Origin: JANXVY01 sp034408685 | GTDB taxonomy: Bacteria > Pseudomonadota > Alphaproteobacteria > Rhizobiales > Hyphomicrobiaceae | Assembly: GCA_034408685.1 (NCBI GenBank) | Contig: JAWXCP010000087.1 | Location: 1-48,911 of the forward strand | DNA: 48,911 nt | Direction of reading: 5' to 3' | In this document: positions 17,805-26,482 of the stretch, in pieces | Layout: each line of letters begins with the position of its first letter | Position numbering within the stretch: position 1 is the stretch's first letter | Program-made: the position numbers and the translations under genes | Notes under the pieces: generated by a model | The model's input: the letters and a program-made list of their open reading frames with translations, nothing else | Told to the model about the DNA's origin: nothing | Databases searched by the model: none

Positions 17805-17891
17805 GAGGACACCTTGATGGGCTGACAGACCGGCTGGACGCGAACCATCCAAGTCTGGTTAGCGTGACTGGCGGTAGATCGCGGTCGGGGG

Positions 17892-18587
17892 CTATGACGT
17901 GATCTTCAGACATTCTTCGTCGGGAGGAAGCGGATCGCAACCCGTCGTGGCGACGCAGGTTTCGAGCGCTTTGCGGGTATCCGTCGTATAAAGCCCGTCA
18001 ATCTCGCCACTGTACAATTGGTTGGCCTGAAGGCCGCACTGATAGAGTTTGACGATCGCCGCACCGCCAAAACGGATGGCGCTCTCGTAGTCCCGCATGG
18101 CGCCTCTGGTGTCGCCACGCCGTTGCCGGATATGGGCGCGGGTGTCGAACGTGTGGGCGCTGTCGGGCATGAGTTTCAACGCGCGATCGACGTCGGCAGC
18201 CCCGCGCTCGGGGTCGCCAAGTTTGAAATAGGCCCAGGCGCGATTGTTGAGCGCTACGGCGCTATCGGGGTCGATCCCCAGAGCGATATCGTAATCGGGG
18301 ATCGCCAGATCGTAATTGCCGCGAACCGAGTACGCCAGCGCACGGGCAGAATAGGCCAGCGCGCGATCTTGCTGGCTGAGACCCGGCTCGGCAATCAGTG
18401 CCGAACAGGCTTCGATACGGCGGCTGAAATCTTCGCCAAAACAATCGCTCTCGCGCACGTCAGCCATGGCCGGAGACAGCAGGGCAAAGCTGCCGACGAG
18501 CCCGATCACGAGCATCCCGACCGCATGCTTCCCGGCAATGACCGTCCCGGCCACAAGCACAACAAAGCCTCGCATGGCACGCCGCAT
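17892..18587 (-). CDS. Exported TPR-repeat protein with peptidoglycan-binding-like tail
   Basis: The 231-residue product starts at an ATG with a GGAGGT site six bases away (18587); longer in-frame starts lack this. A signal or anchor segment covers residues 1-45 (two hydrophobic stretches, AMADV cleavage). Three tetratricopeptide units follow (ALAYSARALAYSVRGNYDLAIPDYDIAL, AVALNNRAWAYFKLGDPERGAADVDRAL, AHTFDTRAHIRQRRGDTRGAMRDYESAI). The end, LQANQLYSGEIDGLYTTDTRKALETC, looks like a short peptidoglycan-binding-type motif. It is probably a periplasmic scaffold; the partner is unknown. It is transcribed toward the PCu(A)C gene, 88 bases from its start, and could share a transcript. Confidence 0.72.
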   Translation of the reverse strand: MRRAMRGFVVLVAGTVIAGKHAVGMLVIGLVGSFALLSPAMADVRESDCFGEDFSRRIEACSALIAEPGLSQQDRALAYSARALAYSVRGNYDLAIPDYDIALGIDPDSAVALNNRAWAYFKLGDPERGAADVDRALKLMPDSAHTFDTRAHIRQRRGDTRGAMRDYESAIRFGGAAIVKLYQCGLQANQLYSGEIDGLYTTDTRKALETCVATTGCDPLPPDEECLKITS

Positions 18588-18886
18588 CGTACCTCCGATA
18601 AATTGGGCGCAGCGAAAATGTATCCCCGCCGACAATGCGGCGGAAGCATCGGGCACTGGCAAACGCATTATCAACGGCGACCTCTGAACTCGACTTTGAA
18701 ACGCGACAGCGATACGAACGCCGACAAGACATTAAGCCCGCGACATAGCCGATTTTTAGGCCGACCCGCCCTTCCCGACCGGCGATGACTCGGCTGTTAC
18801 GCGATTTACCGTTGCCCGCGCGCCGCTATGGTATCATCCACCATCGAACCGCAATCCGCCACGCCCGAAGGTCGTCTATCATCGCC

Positions 18887-20173
18887 GTGTCCCGTATCCT
18901 GCTCATCATGGGTGGCGGAATCGCCGCCTACAAGTGCCTCGACCTGATCCGCCGGTTGCGCGAACGCAACCATACGGTCCGCGTGGTCATGACCAAGGCC
19001 GCAGCCGAATTCATAACGCCGCTGTCGGTTGGCGCGTTGACCAACGAGCGCGTTTTCACCGAGTTGTTTGACCTCGACGATGAGTGCGAGATCGGACACA
19101 TCCGCTTGTCGCGCGAGGCCGATGTGCTGGTCGTCGCGCCAGCAACCGCCGATCTCCTGGCAAAGATGGCCCATGGTTTGGCCAATGATTTGGCCAGCAC
19201 GGTTCTGCTGGCAACCGATAAGCCGGTGCTCGTGGCGCCCGCAATGAACCCGAAGATGTGGCTCCATCCAGCAACGCAGCGCAACATGGCAACGCTCGTT
19301 GCCGATGGCGTGACGGTCATCGGCCCCGGCGTCGGCGAGATGGCCGAGCGTGGCGAAGCTGGCCCCGGGAGGCTGGGCGAGGTGCCAGAACTCGTTGCGG
19401 CAATCGAGGCGCGGTTGGAGGCAAGTGGGTCGGCCAGCATACCGGCCGCAGGTCCACTCGCAGGTCGGCATGTGCTGGTAACTTCAGGGCCGACGCACGA
19501 GCCGATTGACCCGGTGCGCTACATCGCCAACCGCTCGTCCGGCAAGCAGGGCCACGCCATCGCGGCCGCCGCAGCTTCGCTCGGCGCGCGCGTGACGCTG
19601 GTGTCGGGGCCGGTCGCGATCCCCGATCCGCCGGGTGTTTTTATTGCCCGCGTCGAAACGGCGGCCGACATGCTGGCGGCCGTCACAGCGGCGTTGCCAG
19701 CCGACATCGCCATATTCGCCGCCGCCGTCGCTGATTGGCGGGTCGACGACGCAGCCACTCAGAAAATCAAGAAAACGCGCGGCGATGGCGCGCCAAAATT
19801 GGCGCTCGTCGAGAACACGGATATCCTGCGCCACGTCGCAACATTAAAAAGTGGCCGGCCATCTCTGGTCATCGGCTTTGCCGCCGAAACCCATGACATT
19901 GTGGCGCATGCAAAGGCAAAACTGGCCTCGAAGGGTGCGGACTGGATCGTGGCTAACGACGTCTCGCACGATAGCGGCATCGGGGGCGAGGGCGCGCGCG
20001 GCGTCCCGGGCAGCGGAGCAGGCCGCGGGGTAATGGGTGGCGACCGCAACGCCGTGCATCTCGTCAGCGGTACGGGCATCGAAAGCTGGCCGGAAGGGTC
20101 AAAGGCCGAGATCGCACAGCGGCTCATGGTAGCGGCAGCGGCCGCGCTCGACACGCGCGCAGGAGGCCGCTGA
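18887..20173 (+). CDS. coaBC: Bifunctional phosphopantothenoylcysteine synthetase/decarboxylase CoaBC
   Basis: This 428-residue enzyme carries out two steps of coenzyme A synthesis: joining 4'-phosphopantothenate to Cys and decarboxylating the product. The flavoprotein decarboxylase half shows ILLIMGGGIAAYK, HIRLSREADVLVVAPATADLLAKMA with the active His, and PAMNPKMW. The synthetase half begins VLVTSGPTHEPIDPVRYIANRSSGKQG and contains KIKKTRG. The usual decarboxylase ACG motif reads AERGEAGPGR, so the Cys of the E. coli enzyme is missing; I believe related alphaproteobacterial enzymes share this. The frame is open to 18785, but GTG 18887 matches family N-termini. The stop overlaps the dut start as TGATG, so the two are coupled. 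Confidence 0.92.
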   Translation: MSRILLIMGGGIAAYKCLDLIRRLRERNHTVRVVMTKAAAEFITPLSVGALTNERVFTELFDLDDECEIGHIRLSREADVLVVAPATADLLAKMAHGLANDLASTVLLATDKPVLVAPAMNPKMWLHPATQRNMATLVADGVTVIGPGVGEMAERGEAGPGRLGEVPELVAAIEARLEASGSASIPAAGPLAGRHVLVTSGPTHEPIDPVRYIANRSSGKQGHAIAAAAASLGARVTLVSGPVAIPDPPGVFIARVETAADMLAAVTAALPADIAIFAAAVADWRVDDAATQKIKKTRGDGAPKLALVENTDILRHVATLKSGRPSLVIGFAAETHDIVAHAKAKLASKGADWIVANDVSHDSGIGGEGARGVPGSGAGRGVMGGDRNAVHLVSGTGIESWPEGSKAEIAQRLMVAAAAALDTRAGGR

Positions 20174-20736
20174 TGGCGCGCAACGCCAAGCCTTCCACGC
20201 GCAAACCCGGTCGTGCGACTGCCGCACTGGACGCATCCGCCGCACTGCTCGACCCGCCCCGCGCCGAGCCAGTGCGCATTGAGACCGTCCGCATCGAGAT
20301 CGTGCGCTTGCCGCACGCGAGCGGCCTGCCGTTGCCCAAGACCCAGACCTCAGGCTCGGCCGGGATCGACCTCATCGCGGCCGTAGACCCGTATGGCCCG
20401 ATCCACCTCGCGCCGGGCAAACGCGTGCTGGTCCCGACCGGGCTCGTCATCGCGCTACCGCCGGGCTACGAAGGCCAGGTCCGTCCTCGCTCCGGGCTGG
20501 CGCTGAAGCACGGCGTAACGGTGCTCAATAGCCCCGGCACCATCGACACCGACTATCGCGGCGAGGTCAAAGTCATCCTCATCAACCACGGGGACGCACC
20601 GTTCGCCATTGAACGCGGCGAGCGCATTGCGCAACTGGTGGTGGCCGCCGTGGCGCATGCCGAGCTGGTCGAGGTCGCCGAGATCACAGCGACAGACCGC
20701 GCCACAGGCGGCTTCGGCTCGACGGGAAAATCGTAG
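20173..20736 (+). CDS. dut: Deoxyuridine 5'-triphosphate nucleotidohydrolase
   Basis: The 187-residue protein hydrolyses dUTP to dUMP and pyrophosphate, keeping uracil out of DNA and feeding thymidylate synthesis. The five trimeric dUTPase motifs are present: SAGIDLIAAV, RPRSGLALKHGV, GTIDTDYRGEVKVILIN, RGERIAQLVV and the glycine-rich end ATGGFGSTG. It is about 35 residues longer at the N-terminus than the E. coli enzyme, with a low-complexity Ala/Arg/Pro region before VRIEIVRLPHA. A later internal start is possible, but no strong ribosome site was seen there. It overlaps coaBC by one base and is followed 16 bases later by bluB. thyA, which uses its product, lies about 4 kb downstream. Confidence 0.93.
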   Translation: MARNAKPSTRKPGRATAALDASAALLDPPRAEPVRIETVRIEIVRLPHASGLPLPKTQTSGSAGIDLIAAVDPYGPIHLAPGKRVLVPTGLVIALPPGYEGQVRPRSGLALKHGVTVLNSPGTIDTDYRGEVKVILINHGDAPFAIERGERIAQLVVAAVAHAELVEVAEITATDRATGGFGSTGKS

Positions 20737-20752
20737 CATTTCGGACAACCAA

Positions 20753-21415
20753 ATGACGGATGCAGCGATACCATTGCCCATGACATCCGACGGCGACGTG
20801 CCCCCAGCCGCCGTGCTGTCGCTCGATGACGCGATCCGCTGGCGGCGGGATGTGCGCCGGTTCCGGCCCGATCCCGTCCCGGCCGAACTGCTGGCCGAGC
20901 TGCTGGCCTTGGCCGACTGTTCGCCGTCGGTCGGCAATTCCCAACCGTGGCGGATCGCGATCGTCGAGCGCCCGGACATTCGCGCGCGCGTTCGCGCCTC
21001 GTTCGAAGCGGCCAACGCCGCCGCCGCTATGGCCTACCCCGACGACCGGCGCGACGCATATCTCGGCCTCAAGCTTGCCGGCTTCGACAGGGCGCCGGTC
21101 CACCTTGCGGTCACGTGCGATGACGACACCACGCAAGGCGACCGTCTCGGCGCGGCGACGATGCCCGAGATGCGCCGATACAGCTGCGTATCGATGATAA
21201 CCGTGTTGTGGCTGGCGGCGCGCTCGCGCGGGCTTGGCATGGGCTGGGTGTCGATCCTCGATCCAGCAGAGGTGCTGACGGCGATCGGCGCCGCGCCGCC
21301 GCTGGTCGGCTATCTGCTGCTCGGGTGGCCGGAGGAAACCCATCTCGACCCGGAACTCGAACGGCACGATTGGCAGGCGCGCACGCCAGCTAACGCCAGG
21401 ATCAGATCGCTATGA
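20753..21415 (+). CDS. bluB: 5,6-dimethylbenzimidazole synthase BluB (nitroreductase fold)
   Basis: This 220-residue flavoenzyme fits BluB, which fragments FMNH2 with oxygen to make the lower ligand of cobalamin. Evidence is the nitroreductase start SLDDAIRWRRDVRRFRPDPVP with the Asp conserved in BluB, SPSVGNSQPWRI, the segment ATMPEMRRYSCVSMITVLWLAARSRGLGMGWVSILDP, and LGWPEETHLDPELERHDWQAR near the end. The frame is open upstream, but the ATG at 20753 follows the dut stop and fits the family. A second ATG at 20780 is possible. The stop overlaps the next gene as ATGA. No cobalamin riboswitch or other cob gene is visible here. Confidence 0.85.
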   Translation: MTDAAIPLPMTSDGDVPPAAVLSLDDAIRWRRDVRRFRPDPVPAELLAELLALADCSPSVGNSQPWRIAIVERPDIRARVRASFEAANAAAAMAYPDDRRDAYLGLKLAGFDRAPVHLAVTCDDDTTQGDRLGAATMPEMRRYSCVSMITVLWLAARSRGLGMGWVSILDPAEVLTAIGAAPPLVGYLLLGWPEETHLDPELERHDWQARTPANARIRSL

Positions 21416-22239
21416 GCGGGGGCGATACGAGCGGCGCAGCAAACTTCGAGCCCGCCGTCGACGTCATCTCCGGTCGCGCATCGGCACCGCCTGTGATCAT
21501 CCTGTGTGACCACGCCAGCAATGCGCTACCCGCAGGCTACGGAACGCTCGGGCTGCCCGAAGCCGAACTCGACCGCCACATCGGCTATGACATTGGCGCA
21601 GCTGGCGTCGCGCGCGGTCTCGCCGCTCTGCTCGGCACCGCGGCGGTACTCTCGCGATGGTCGCGATTGCTGATCGACCTCAACCGCGGCCTCGACGATC
21701 CGACGCTGATCATGCGGCTGTCCGACGGCGCCGTCATCCCCGGTAACCGCCACGTCGACATAGCCGAGCGGGAACGGCGGATCGACGCCTGCTGGCGGCC
21801 TTATCACGCCGCCGTCGCCGGCCTGATCGACGCCGAACTGGTCCAGGGACGCACGCCGATCCTCGTCTCGATCCACAGCTTCACGAACATTTGGCGCGGC
21901 GCCGCGCGGCCGTGGCACGCGGCAATCCTGTGGGACCGCGACCCGCGACTTGCGCTGCCGCTGATCGCGGGATTGCGAGCCGACGCGAGCCTGATCGTCG
22001 GCGACAACGAGCCGTATTCGGGCAAGTTGCGGGGCGACACGCTGTGGCAGCACGGGACGTCCCGGGGCCTACCGCACGCCATCGTCGAAATCCGGCAGGA
22101 CCTGATCGCGGACCCGCCGGGGCAGGACGCCTGGGCCGCGCGATTGGCTTGCATCATCACGGCGATGCTGGCCGATCCAGAGCACCAGGAGGCCTTGGCG
22201 CGCATTGAAATGTTCGGCTCCCATACCGGTCCGCTATGA
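21412..22239 (+). CDS. N-formylglutamate amidohydrolase family protein
   Basis: The 275-residue protein shows the N-formylglutamate amidohydrolase fold: VIILCDHASNALPAGYGTLG, DRHIGYDIGAAGVARGLAALL, SRLLIDLNRGLDDPTLI, TPILVSIHSFTN and the C-terminal PHAIVEIRQDLI with the conserved Glu. In the pathway sense the family releases formate from N-formylglutamate in histidine breakdown. No hut genes are near, and many genomes have such paralogs of unknown substrate. It overlaps bluB by four bases, so it is probably in the coaBC-dut-bluB transcript. Confidence 0.85.
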   Translation: MSGGDTSGAANFEPAVDVISGRASAPPVIILCDHASNALPAGYGTLGLPEAELDRHIGYDIGAAGVARGLAALLGTAAVLSRWSRLLIDLNRGLDDPTLIMRLSDGAVIPGNRHVDIAERERRIDACWRPYHAAVAGLIDAELVQGRTPILVSIHSFTNIWRGAARPWHAAILWDRDPRLALPLIAGLRADASLIVGDNEPYSGKLRGDTLWQHGTSRGLPHAIVEIRQDLIADPPGQDAWAARLACIITAMLADPEHQEALARIEMFGSHTGPL

Positions 22240-22284
22240 GTGCGCTTATATCGATCAACGCTGCCTTCGAACCGCCCGACCTGA

Positions 22285-22309
22285 CCGCCCAACCTGACCG
22301 CCCAACGAC
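22285..22309. repeat. 25-base dispersed motif, copy 1 (before the DUF1244 gene)
   Basis: This motif of the type CCGCCCAACCTGACCGCCC, ending 13 bases before the DUF1244 start, recurs with 23 of 25 matches at 33394-33418, just before the TIR-STAND gene. Locally the 13-base piece CCTGACCGCCCAA is also doubled in tandem (22280-22305). Confidence 0.8.
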
Positions 22310-22322
22310 CTGAGGATGCAAT

Positions 22323-22649
22323 ATGACCAGCAAGCCGACGATCCCCGCCATTGACGCCGCCACCACGACCGAGCTTGAAGCGGCCGCGTTCCGCCGCTTG
22401 GTCGAGCACCTGCGCGGCCGCAACGACGTGCAAAACATCGACATGATGACGCTGGCTGGCTTCTGCCGGAATTGCCTGTCGAATTGGTACCAGGAGGCGG
22501 CCAACGCCCAGGGCATCGCGCTCGATAAGGCCGCCGCCCGCGAGATCGTCTACGGAATGCCCTACGCCGACTGGCAGGCGCAAAACCAAACCGCCGCAAC
22601 GCCAGAACAACAAGCCACCTACGACGCCGCCAAGCCGAAGGGGCATTAG
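22323..22649 (+). CDS. DUF1244 family protein
   Basis: This 108-residue protein is a conserved alphaproteobacterial/gammaproteobacterial DUF1244 member. The core AAFRRLVEHLRGRNDVQNIDMMTLAGFCRNCLSNWYQEAANAQGI, followed by AREIVYGMPYADWQA, carries the invariant Cys pair CRNC and the YGMPYxxW motif. Family function is unknown. The ATG has GAGGAT nearby. It follows the amidohydrolase gene by 83 bases and may belong to the same transcript or have its own promoter in the repeat-bearing gap. The Cys pair suggests metal or redox chemistry; that is inference. Confidence 0.88.
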   Translation: MTSKPTIPAIDAATTTELEAAAFRRLVEHLRGRNDVQNIDMMTLAGFCRNCLSNWYQEAANAQGIALDKAAAREIVYGMPYADWQAQNQTAATPEQQATYDAAKPKGH

Positions 22650-22879
22650 GGGTGTGTTTGGCGATGGTCCGCTATGGGCCAGTAGTGGTCGAAAAAAGGA
22701 CATAGGTGGCGCACTGCACAACATTTGCGAGTTTATGGCAATCCACTCGGCTCGCACCATGATTTCCACCGAATTTAAGGAGTGAGAACGGCGACGGATA
22801 AGATCGATTGGGATACGATTGTCCCGAACATGATCTGAGAATCGAGCGCCAACCCATAGCGCTGCGGTCGGAGGTGATC

Positions 22880-24079
22880 TTGGGCCAATCGAAGGTACCT
22901 ATATACGCTTACGTCGACGAGACGGGCAACACAGGCCACAACCTGTTTGACGTAGCGCAGCCTGATTTCTTTACCGCCGCGCTAATCACAAAAGGCAATT
23001 TCGATGCCGTCCACGGAGCCCGGGCTCTCACCATCGCAACGAAATTTGGCGCGTCATCTTTGCATGGCAAAGATTTGGGCGTCGGCAGACTGGAAAAGAT
23101 CGCGCCTGACGTCTTGTCACTCATTCAAAGTGCATCGGCGACCTTCTTCGTCTCGCGTGTAGAAAAAAAGTATCTGCTCGCCTGCAAGATGTTCGACTCT
23201 ATTTTCGATTCAGGAGAAAACGCCGCCGTGGGGTGGCACCACTACAATTTTCGCCAACTTCGTTTGATGCTCACGTTCAAATTTTCAACGATGATTGACG
23301 AAGACATCGCCCGCAACTTTTGGAAATGCATACTGGAGCCAAACGAAAAGAAGGCCTACCAGGCCCTGCCGGACGTCTGCGCCTCGCTGCTGAAAAACCT
23401 CGACCGGATCGTAGATCACCGGGCTCGCGAAATTATTGAAGGCGGTCTAGATTGGGCTAGGACTCACCCGGAGTCTATCCAAATCCACACCGACAAGAAA
23501 TTGGTTCGCCAAGGGCATTTGCCGAATCTTGTCGCGTTCACCAATCTGCTCAAGGGGCTCGACAACTATTCCCGACGCACCAAGCGCCGGGTGGCACGCA
23601 TCTCGCACGATCAGCAAAGTGAGTTCCAACGGACTCTTGAGATGTATCATGACTTGTTTTCAAACGCCTCGGGCGACGTGATCTCCTGGGCTGGTGATAC
23701 TTACTGCCTTCAGTTGGTACCGGGCAGTGCGCTTGAAATTTTGGAAGATTCGCAATCGGCCGGAATTCAAGTTGTTGACATCGTCCTGTGGCTCTACGCG
23801 CAATTCAGAAAGGGCAAAGAGCTTCCAGATGGATGTTTATCGATTTTGGAGTACGTCTTTTCCAATGGCTGGGAAAGCGATTTTTCATTCGATGGCGTCG
23901 ATCGCGCAAGTGCTGATCAACTCGAAGCAACAATGGCACGACCCTTCACCGCCGACGACGAGGGTAGGGCTCGCGAGACGCTTGAGAGCTTCGAAACTAT
24001 GCGTCAGCTCTCAATGCGACGTTACGAGAACGACAAGCTTCCGCCATTTATGCGTACGCGGACAAAAGAGATCAAGTAG
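22880..24079 (+). CDS. DUF3800 domain protein (putative RNase H-fold nuclease)
   Basis: The product is 399 residues from a TTG at 22880 that has an almost ideal Shine-Dalgarno GGAGGTGAT five bases upstream; the frame can extend to 22808 without such a site. The N-terminal IYAYVDETGNTGHNLFD is the DUF3800 signature with the Asp-Glu pair, and RVARISHDQQSEFQRTLEMYHDLF and SAGIQVVDIVLWLYAQF are its later conserved parts. DUF3800 proteins are predicted RNase H-like enzymes often found in phage and defence regions. Base composition is visibly lower in GC than in the flanking genes, and 230 non-coding bases precede it, both suggesting acquisition. No mobile-element gene is adjacent. Function is not proven. 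Confidence 0.82.
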   Translation: MGQSKVPIYAYVDETGNTGHNLFDVAQPDFFTAALITKGNFDAVHGARALTIATKFGASSLHGKDLGVGRLEKIAPDVLSLIQSASATFFVSRVEKKYLLACKMFDSIFDSGENAAVGWHHYNFRQLRLMLTFKFSTMIDEDIARNFWKCILEPNEKKAYQALPDVCASLLKNLDRIVDHRAREIIEGGLDWARTHPESIQIHTDKKLVRQGHLPNLVAFTNLLKGLDNYSRRTKRRVARISHDQQSEFQRTLEMYHDLFSNASGDVISWAGDTYCLQLVPGSALEILEDSQSAGIQVVDIVLWLYAQFRKGKELPDGCLSILEYVFSNGWESDFSFDGVDRASADQLEATMARPFTADDEGRARETLESFETMRQLSMRRYENDKLPPFMRTRTKEIK

Positions 24080-24509
24080 CACCATATCGACAGCTTAAGC
24101 GCCGACGATGCTGCACCCGCTGAGTTCCGCGCCGTGTCAAAAGCACGCCGCACCCATCCCCCGGCAGCGCCGAAAAAGGGTCGAGTGCCGTCGAGCCTTC
24201 CGACACGGCCATGATGCGCGTTAGGACCGTAATGCCATGGCAGGCGGCCGTTGCCGTATCGATGATGCGAGCATGTAGGTTGGGTCAAGCGTCTCAGCGC
24301 GACCCAACATTCCAGAGCGCGACGACCGAACGTCAGCCCGTGGTTGTTGGGTCGCGCTAAAACGCTTGACCCAACCTACGGTGCTATGGGGGCTACGGGT
24401 GCCACCGTCACGGATCAATCGCCCTGAACAAAAGTTCCGCAACGCGCCACATCCAAACATGAGCTGCCATCGCCTGATGACGCTCCGGCTCTAAACTGCC
24501 CCCACCCCA
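24080..24509. other. Gene-free gap carrying a nested palindromic element
   Basis: These 430 bases lie between the converging DUF3800 and thyA genes. No frame in them looks coding. The main content is the long inverted repeat at 24275-24379; the rest shows no recognisable gene or RNA. Confidence 0.6.
24275..24379. repeat. Nested inverted repeat (REP/MITE-like) of the GTAGGTTGGGTC type
   Basis: The left arm 24275-24308 and right arm 24346-24379 are 34 bases each and pair at 32 positions, with a 37-base centre. Each arm is itself a hairpin, since GTTGGGTC at one end pairs with GACCCAAC at the other. Similar GTAGGTTGGGT palindromes are, from general knowledge, scattered in many bacterial genomes. 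Here the element also closes two converging genes and could act as a bidirectional terminator. Confidence 0.85.
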
Positions 24510-25319
24510 TCACACCGCCACCGGTGCCTTGATGTGCGGGTGGGGGTCGTAGTTCTCGATTGTGATGTGGTCGGCGCGCATCGCGAACAGGTCGCGGACG
24601 TTCGCGTCGAGCACGAGGCGCGGCAGCGGGCGAGGCGCGCGGGACAATTGCAAACGCGCCTGCTCGACATGGTTCGAGTAGACGTGCGCGTCGCCGAACG
24701 TGTGGACGAAATCACCGGGCTCCAGCCCCGTGGCGTGGGCGACCATGTGGGTCAACAACGCGTAGCTGGCGATGTTGAACGGCACGCCGAGGAACACGTC
24801 GGCCGAGCGCTGGTAGAGTTGGCACGATAGCCGCCCGTCGGCGACGTAGAACTGGAACAGGCAGTGGCACGGCGCCAGCGCCATGGCCGGGATATCGGCC
24901 GGATTCCACGCCGAGACGATCAGGCGGCGGCTGTCCGGGTTGCGGCGGATCTCGGCCAGCACGTCGGCGATCTGGTCGATCGTTCGGCCCCCCATCGCGC
25001 TGGCTTCGGGTGCGGCCCAGCTGCGCCACTGGCGGCCATAAACCGGGCCGAGGTCGCCATTGGCATCGGCCCACTCATCCCAGATCGAGACGCCGTTGGC
25101 CTTGAGGTAGGCGATGTTGGTATCGCCAGCGAGGAACCAGATCAGCTCGTGGACGATCGACTTGAGGTGCAGTTTTTTGGTTGTGACGAGCGGGAAGCCG
25201 TCGGCGAGGTCGAACCGCATCTGGTGGCCGAACACGGAGAGCGTGCCCGTACCGGTGCGGTCGGTCTTGACGGTGCCGCTGTCGAGGATGCGGCGGAGAA
25301 GGTCGTGATATTGGTGCAT
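24510..25319 (-). CDS. thyA: Thymidylate synthase
   Basis: The 269-residue enzyme methylates dUMP to dTMP using methylenetetrahydrofolate. Nearly all family motifs are present: DRTGTGTLSVFGHQMRFDL with the phosphate-binding Arg, HELIWFLAGDTNI, DLGPVYGRQWR, the catalytic Cys in ALAPCHCLFQFYV, LYQRSADVFLGVPFNIASYALL and the HVYSNHVEQ substrate loop. Length is standard (264 in E. coli). The start is an ATG with a weak ribosome site. It lies 63 bases downstream of the FGE-like gene on the same strand and may be co-transcribed with it. The usual partner folA is not seen in the window. Confidence 0.95.
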   Translation of the reverse strand: MHQYHDLLRRILDSGTVKTDRTGTGTLSVFGHQMRFDLADGFPLVTTKKLHLKSIVHELIWFLAGDTNIAYLKANGVSIWDEWADANGDLGPVYGRQWRSWAAPEASAMGGRTIDQIADVLAEIRRNPDSRRLIVSAWNPADIPAMALAPCHCLFQFYVADGRLSCQLYQRSADVFLGVPFNIASYALLTHMVAHATGLEPGDFVHTFGDAHVYSNHVEQARLQLSRAPRPLPRLVLDANVRDLFAMRADHITIENYDPHPHIKAPVAV

Positions 25320-25382
25320 GGTGGCAGATTACACGAGTCTCTGGCTTTGCAAGCCGGGTCGGCGGAGTTGCGAGGCCACGTG

Positions 25383-26474
25383 TTAAGCCGTCTGCGGCGG
25401 AAAGACCGCCCGCGCCACGCGGAAACCGTTCAATTCGCTTCGGAAATTGGGATCGTTCCCGCCCCGACGCGCCGAGCGAAGCTCGTCGTGATGGCAGTGC
25501 CACGACCCACCGCGGAGAACGCGTTTTGTTGCATCGCCGCCCTGCCACACCGTTCCATCCAATGGCGGATCGAAGGTCTGCGGGTAATATCGATGCCAAT
25601 TGTCGGCGCACCATTCGTAGACGTTACCGTGCATGTCGCAGAGGCCCCAGGCATTTGGCGCGTACCGGCCGACAGGCGTCGTGCATTCGTTGGTCGTCGG
25701 CGGGCTATTGGCGTTGTAGCGAAACTGCAACCGACGGTATGTGGCCTGATCGGGCGCGATCTGGTTGCCGGTGTTGTATTCCGTCGTGGTCGTTGCCCGG
25801 CAGCAGCATTCCCATTCCGTCTCTGACAGCAGCCGATAGGGCTTGCCGGATTGTTGTTCGAGCCATGCGGCATAGGCGACAGCATCGTACCAATTAACGC
25901 ACACCACGGGATGAATGTCGTTCTGCTCGAAACCGGGATTGAGCCACGAGGTCTCAGGGTTGACCGTCCAGCCGCCTGCACCGTGACCACCACGCATATC
26001 CCGCTTGGTCGCGTCGACAAACGCGCGGAATTGGCCGCGTGTCACCGGCCCACGGCCAACGGCAAAAGGCTCGGCGATCGTCAACAGACGGCGCGGAAAG
26101 TCTTCATCGTCTCTTTCACCCTCACCTGCTCCGATCATGAACGACCCGGCTGGCACGACGACCATCTGAGGGCCGACCTCGAGATCCCGGAACGTTTCGG
26201 TTTTGCCAGAACCGGGCAATAGCCAGCAGGTGTTCGCAGCAAAGGTGTCGCCGTAGATGCCGAGGACATCCGTAGCGTCGACTTGAATGCGTCCGGCCGC
26301 CCGCCAAAGTGCCGTGAGCCGCGCCATCGCCTCGTTCGCATACCGCCCAAGCGGGTAACCGTGCACGAAACTCTCGTAGGCCTCCTCGGTGTTTTCCTGC
26401 TCGGTCCACGCCCAGGCTAACGCCTCGTGAGGGCGCTCCTCTTCCACGCGATTTGGACGGGGCGCGTCGGTCAT
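25383..26474 (-). CDS. FGE-sulfatase-fold (SUMF1-like) protein, probably not a true FGE
   Basis: The 363-residue protein has a formylglycine-generating-enzyme fold from about residue 100: MVVVPAGSFMIG, EPFAVGRGPVTRGQFRAFV, HPVVCVNWYDAVAYAAWLEQQSGKPYRLLSETEWE, WGLCDMHGNVYEWCADNW and KRVLRGGSW. True FGE uses two Cys about five residues apart after this last motif. Here only the first position has Cys (C327, in GGSWHCHHDE) and the second is replaced. No signal peptide is visible. The first 90 residues carry a TPR-like helical stretch (EALAWAWTEQENTEEAYESFVHGYPLG). The start has AGGG seven bases away, eight bases after the L,D-transpeptidase stop, so the two are in one operon. It may act as a binding module rather than an oxidase. 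Confidence 0.8.
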   Translation of the reverse strand: MTDAPRPNRVEEERPHEALAWAWTEQENTEEAYESFVHGYPLGRYANEAMARLTALWRAAGRIQVDATDVLGIYGDTFAANTCWLLPGSGKTETFRDLEVGPQMVVVPAGSFMIGAGEGERDDEDFPRRLLTIAEPFAVGRGPVTRGQFRAFVDATKRDMRGGHGAGGWTVNPETSWLNPGFEQNDIHPVVCVNWYDAVAYAAWLEQQSGKPYRLLSETEWECCCRATTTTEYNTGNQIAPDQATYRRLQFRYNANSPPTTNECTTPVGRYAPNAWGLCDMHGNVYEWCADNWHRYYPQTFDPPLDGTVWQGGDATKRVLRGGSWHCHHDELRSARRGGNDPNFRSELNGFRVARAVFPPQTA

Positions 26475-26482
26475 GGGTAGCC

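Noticed and set aside
20737..20752. Cobalamin riboswitch before bluB
   Set aside because: Only 16 bases separate dut and bluB; no room or motif for one.
25383..26474. A genuine sulfatase-activating FGE
   Set aside because: One of the two catalytic Cys is missing and no sulfatase gene is near.
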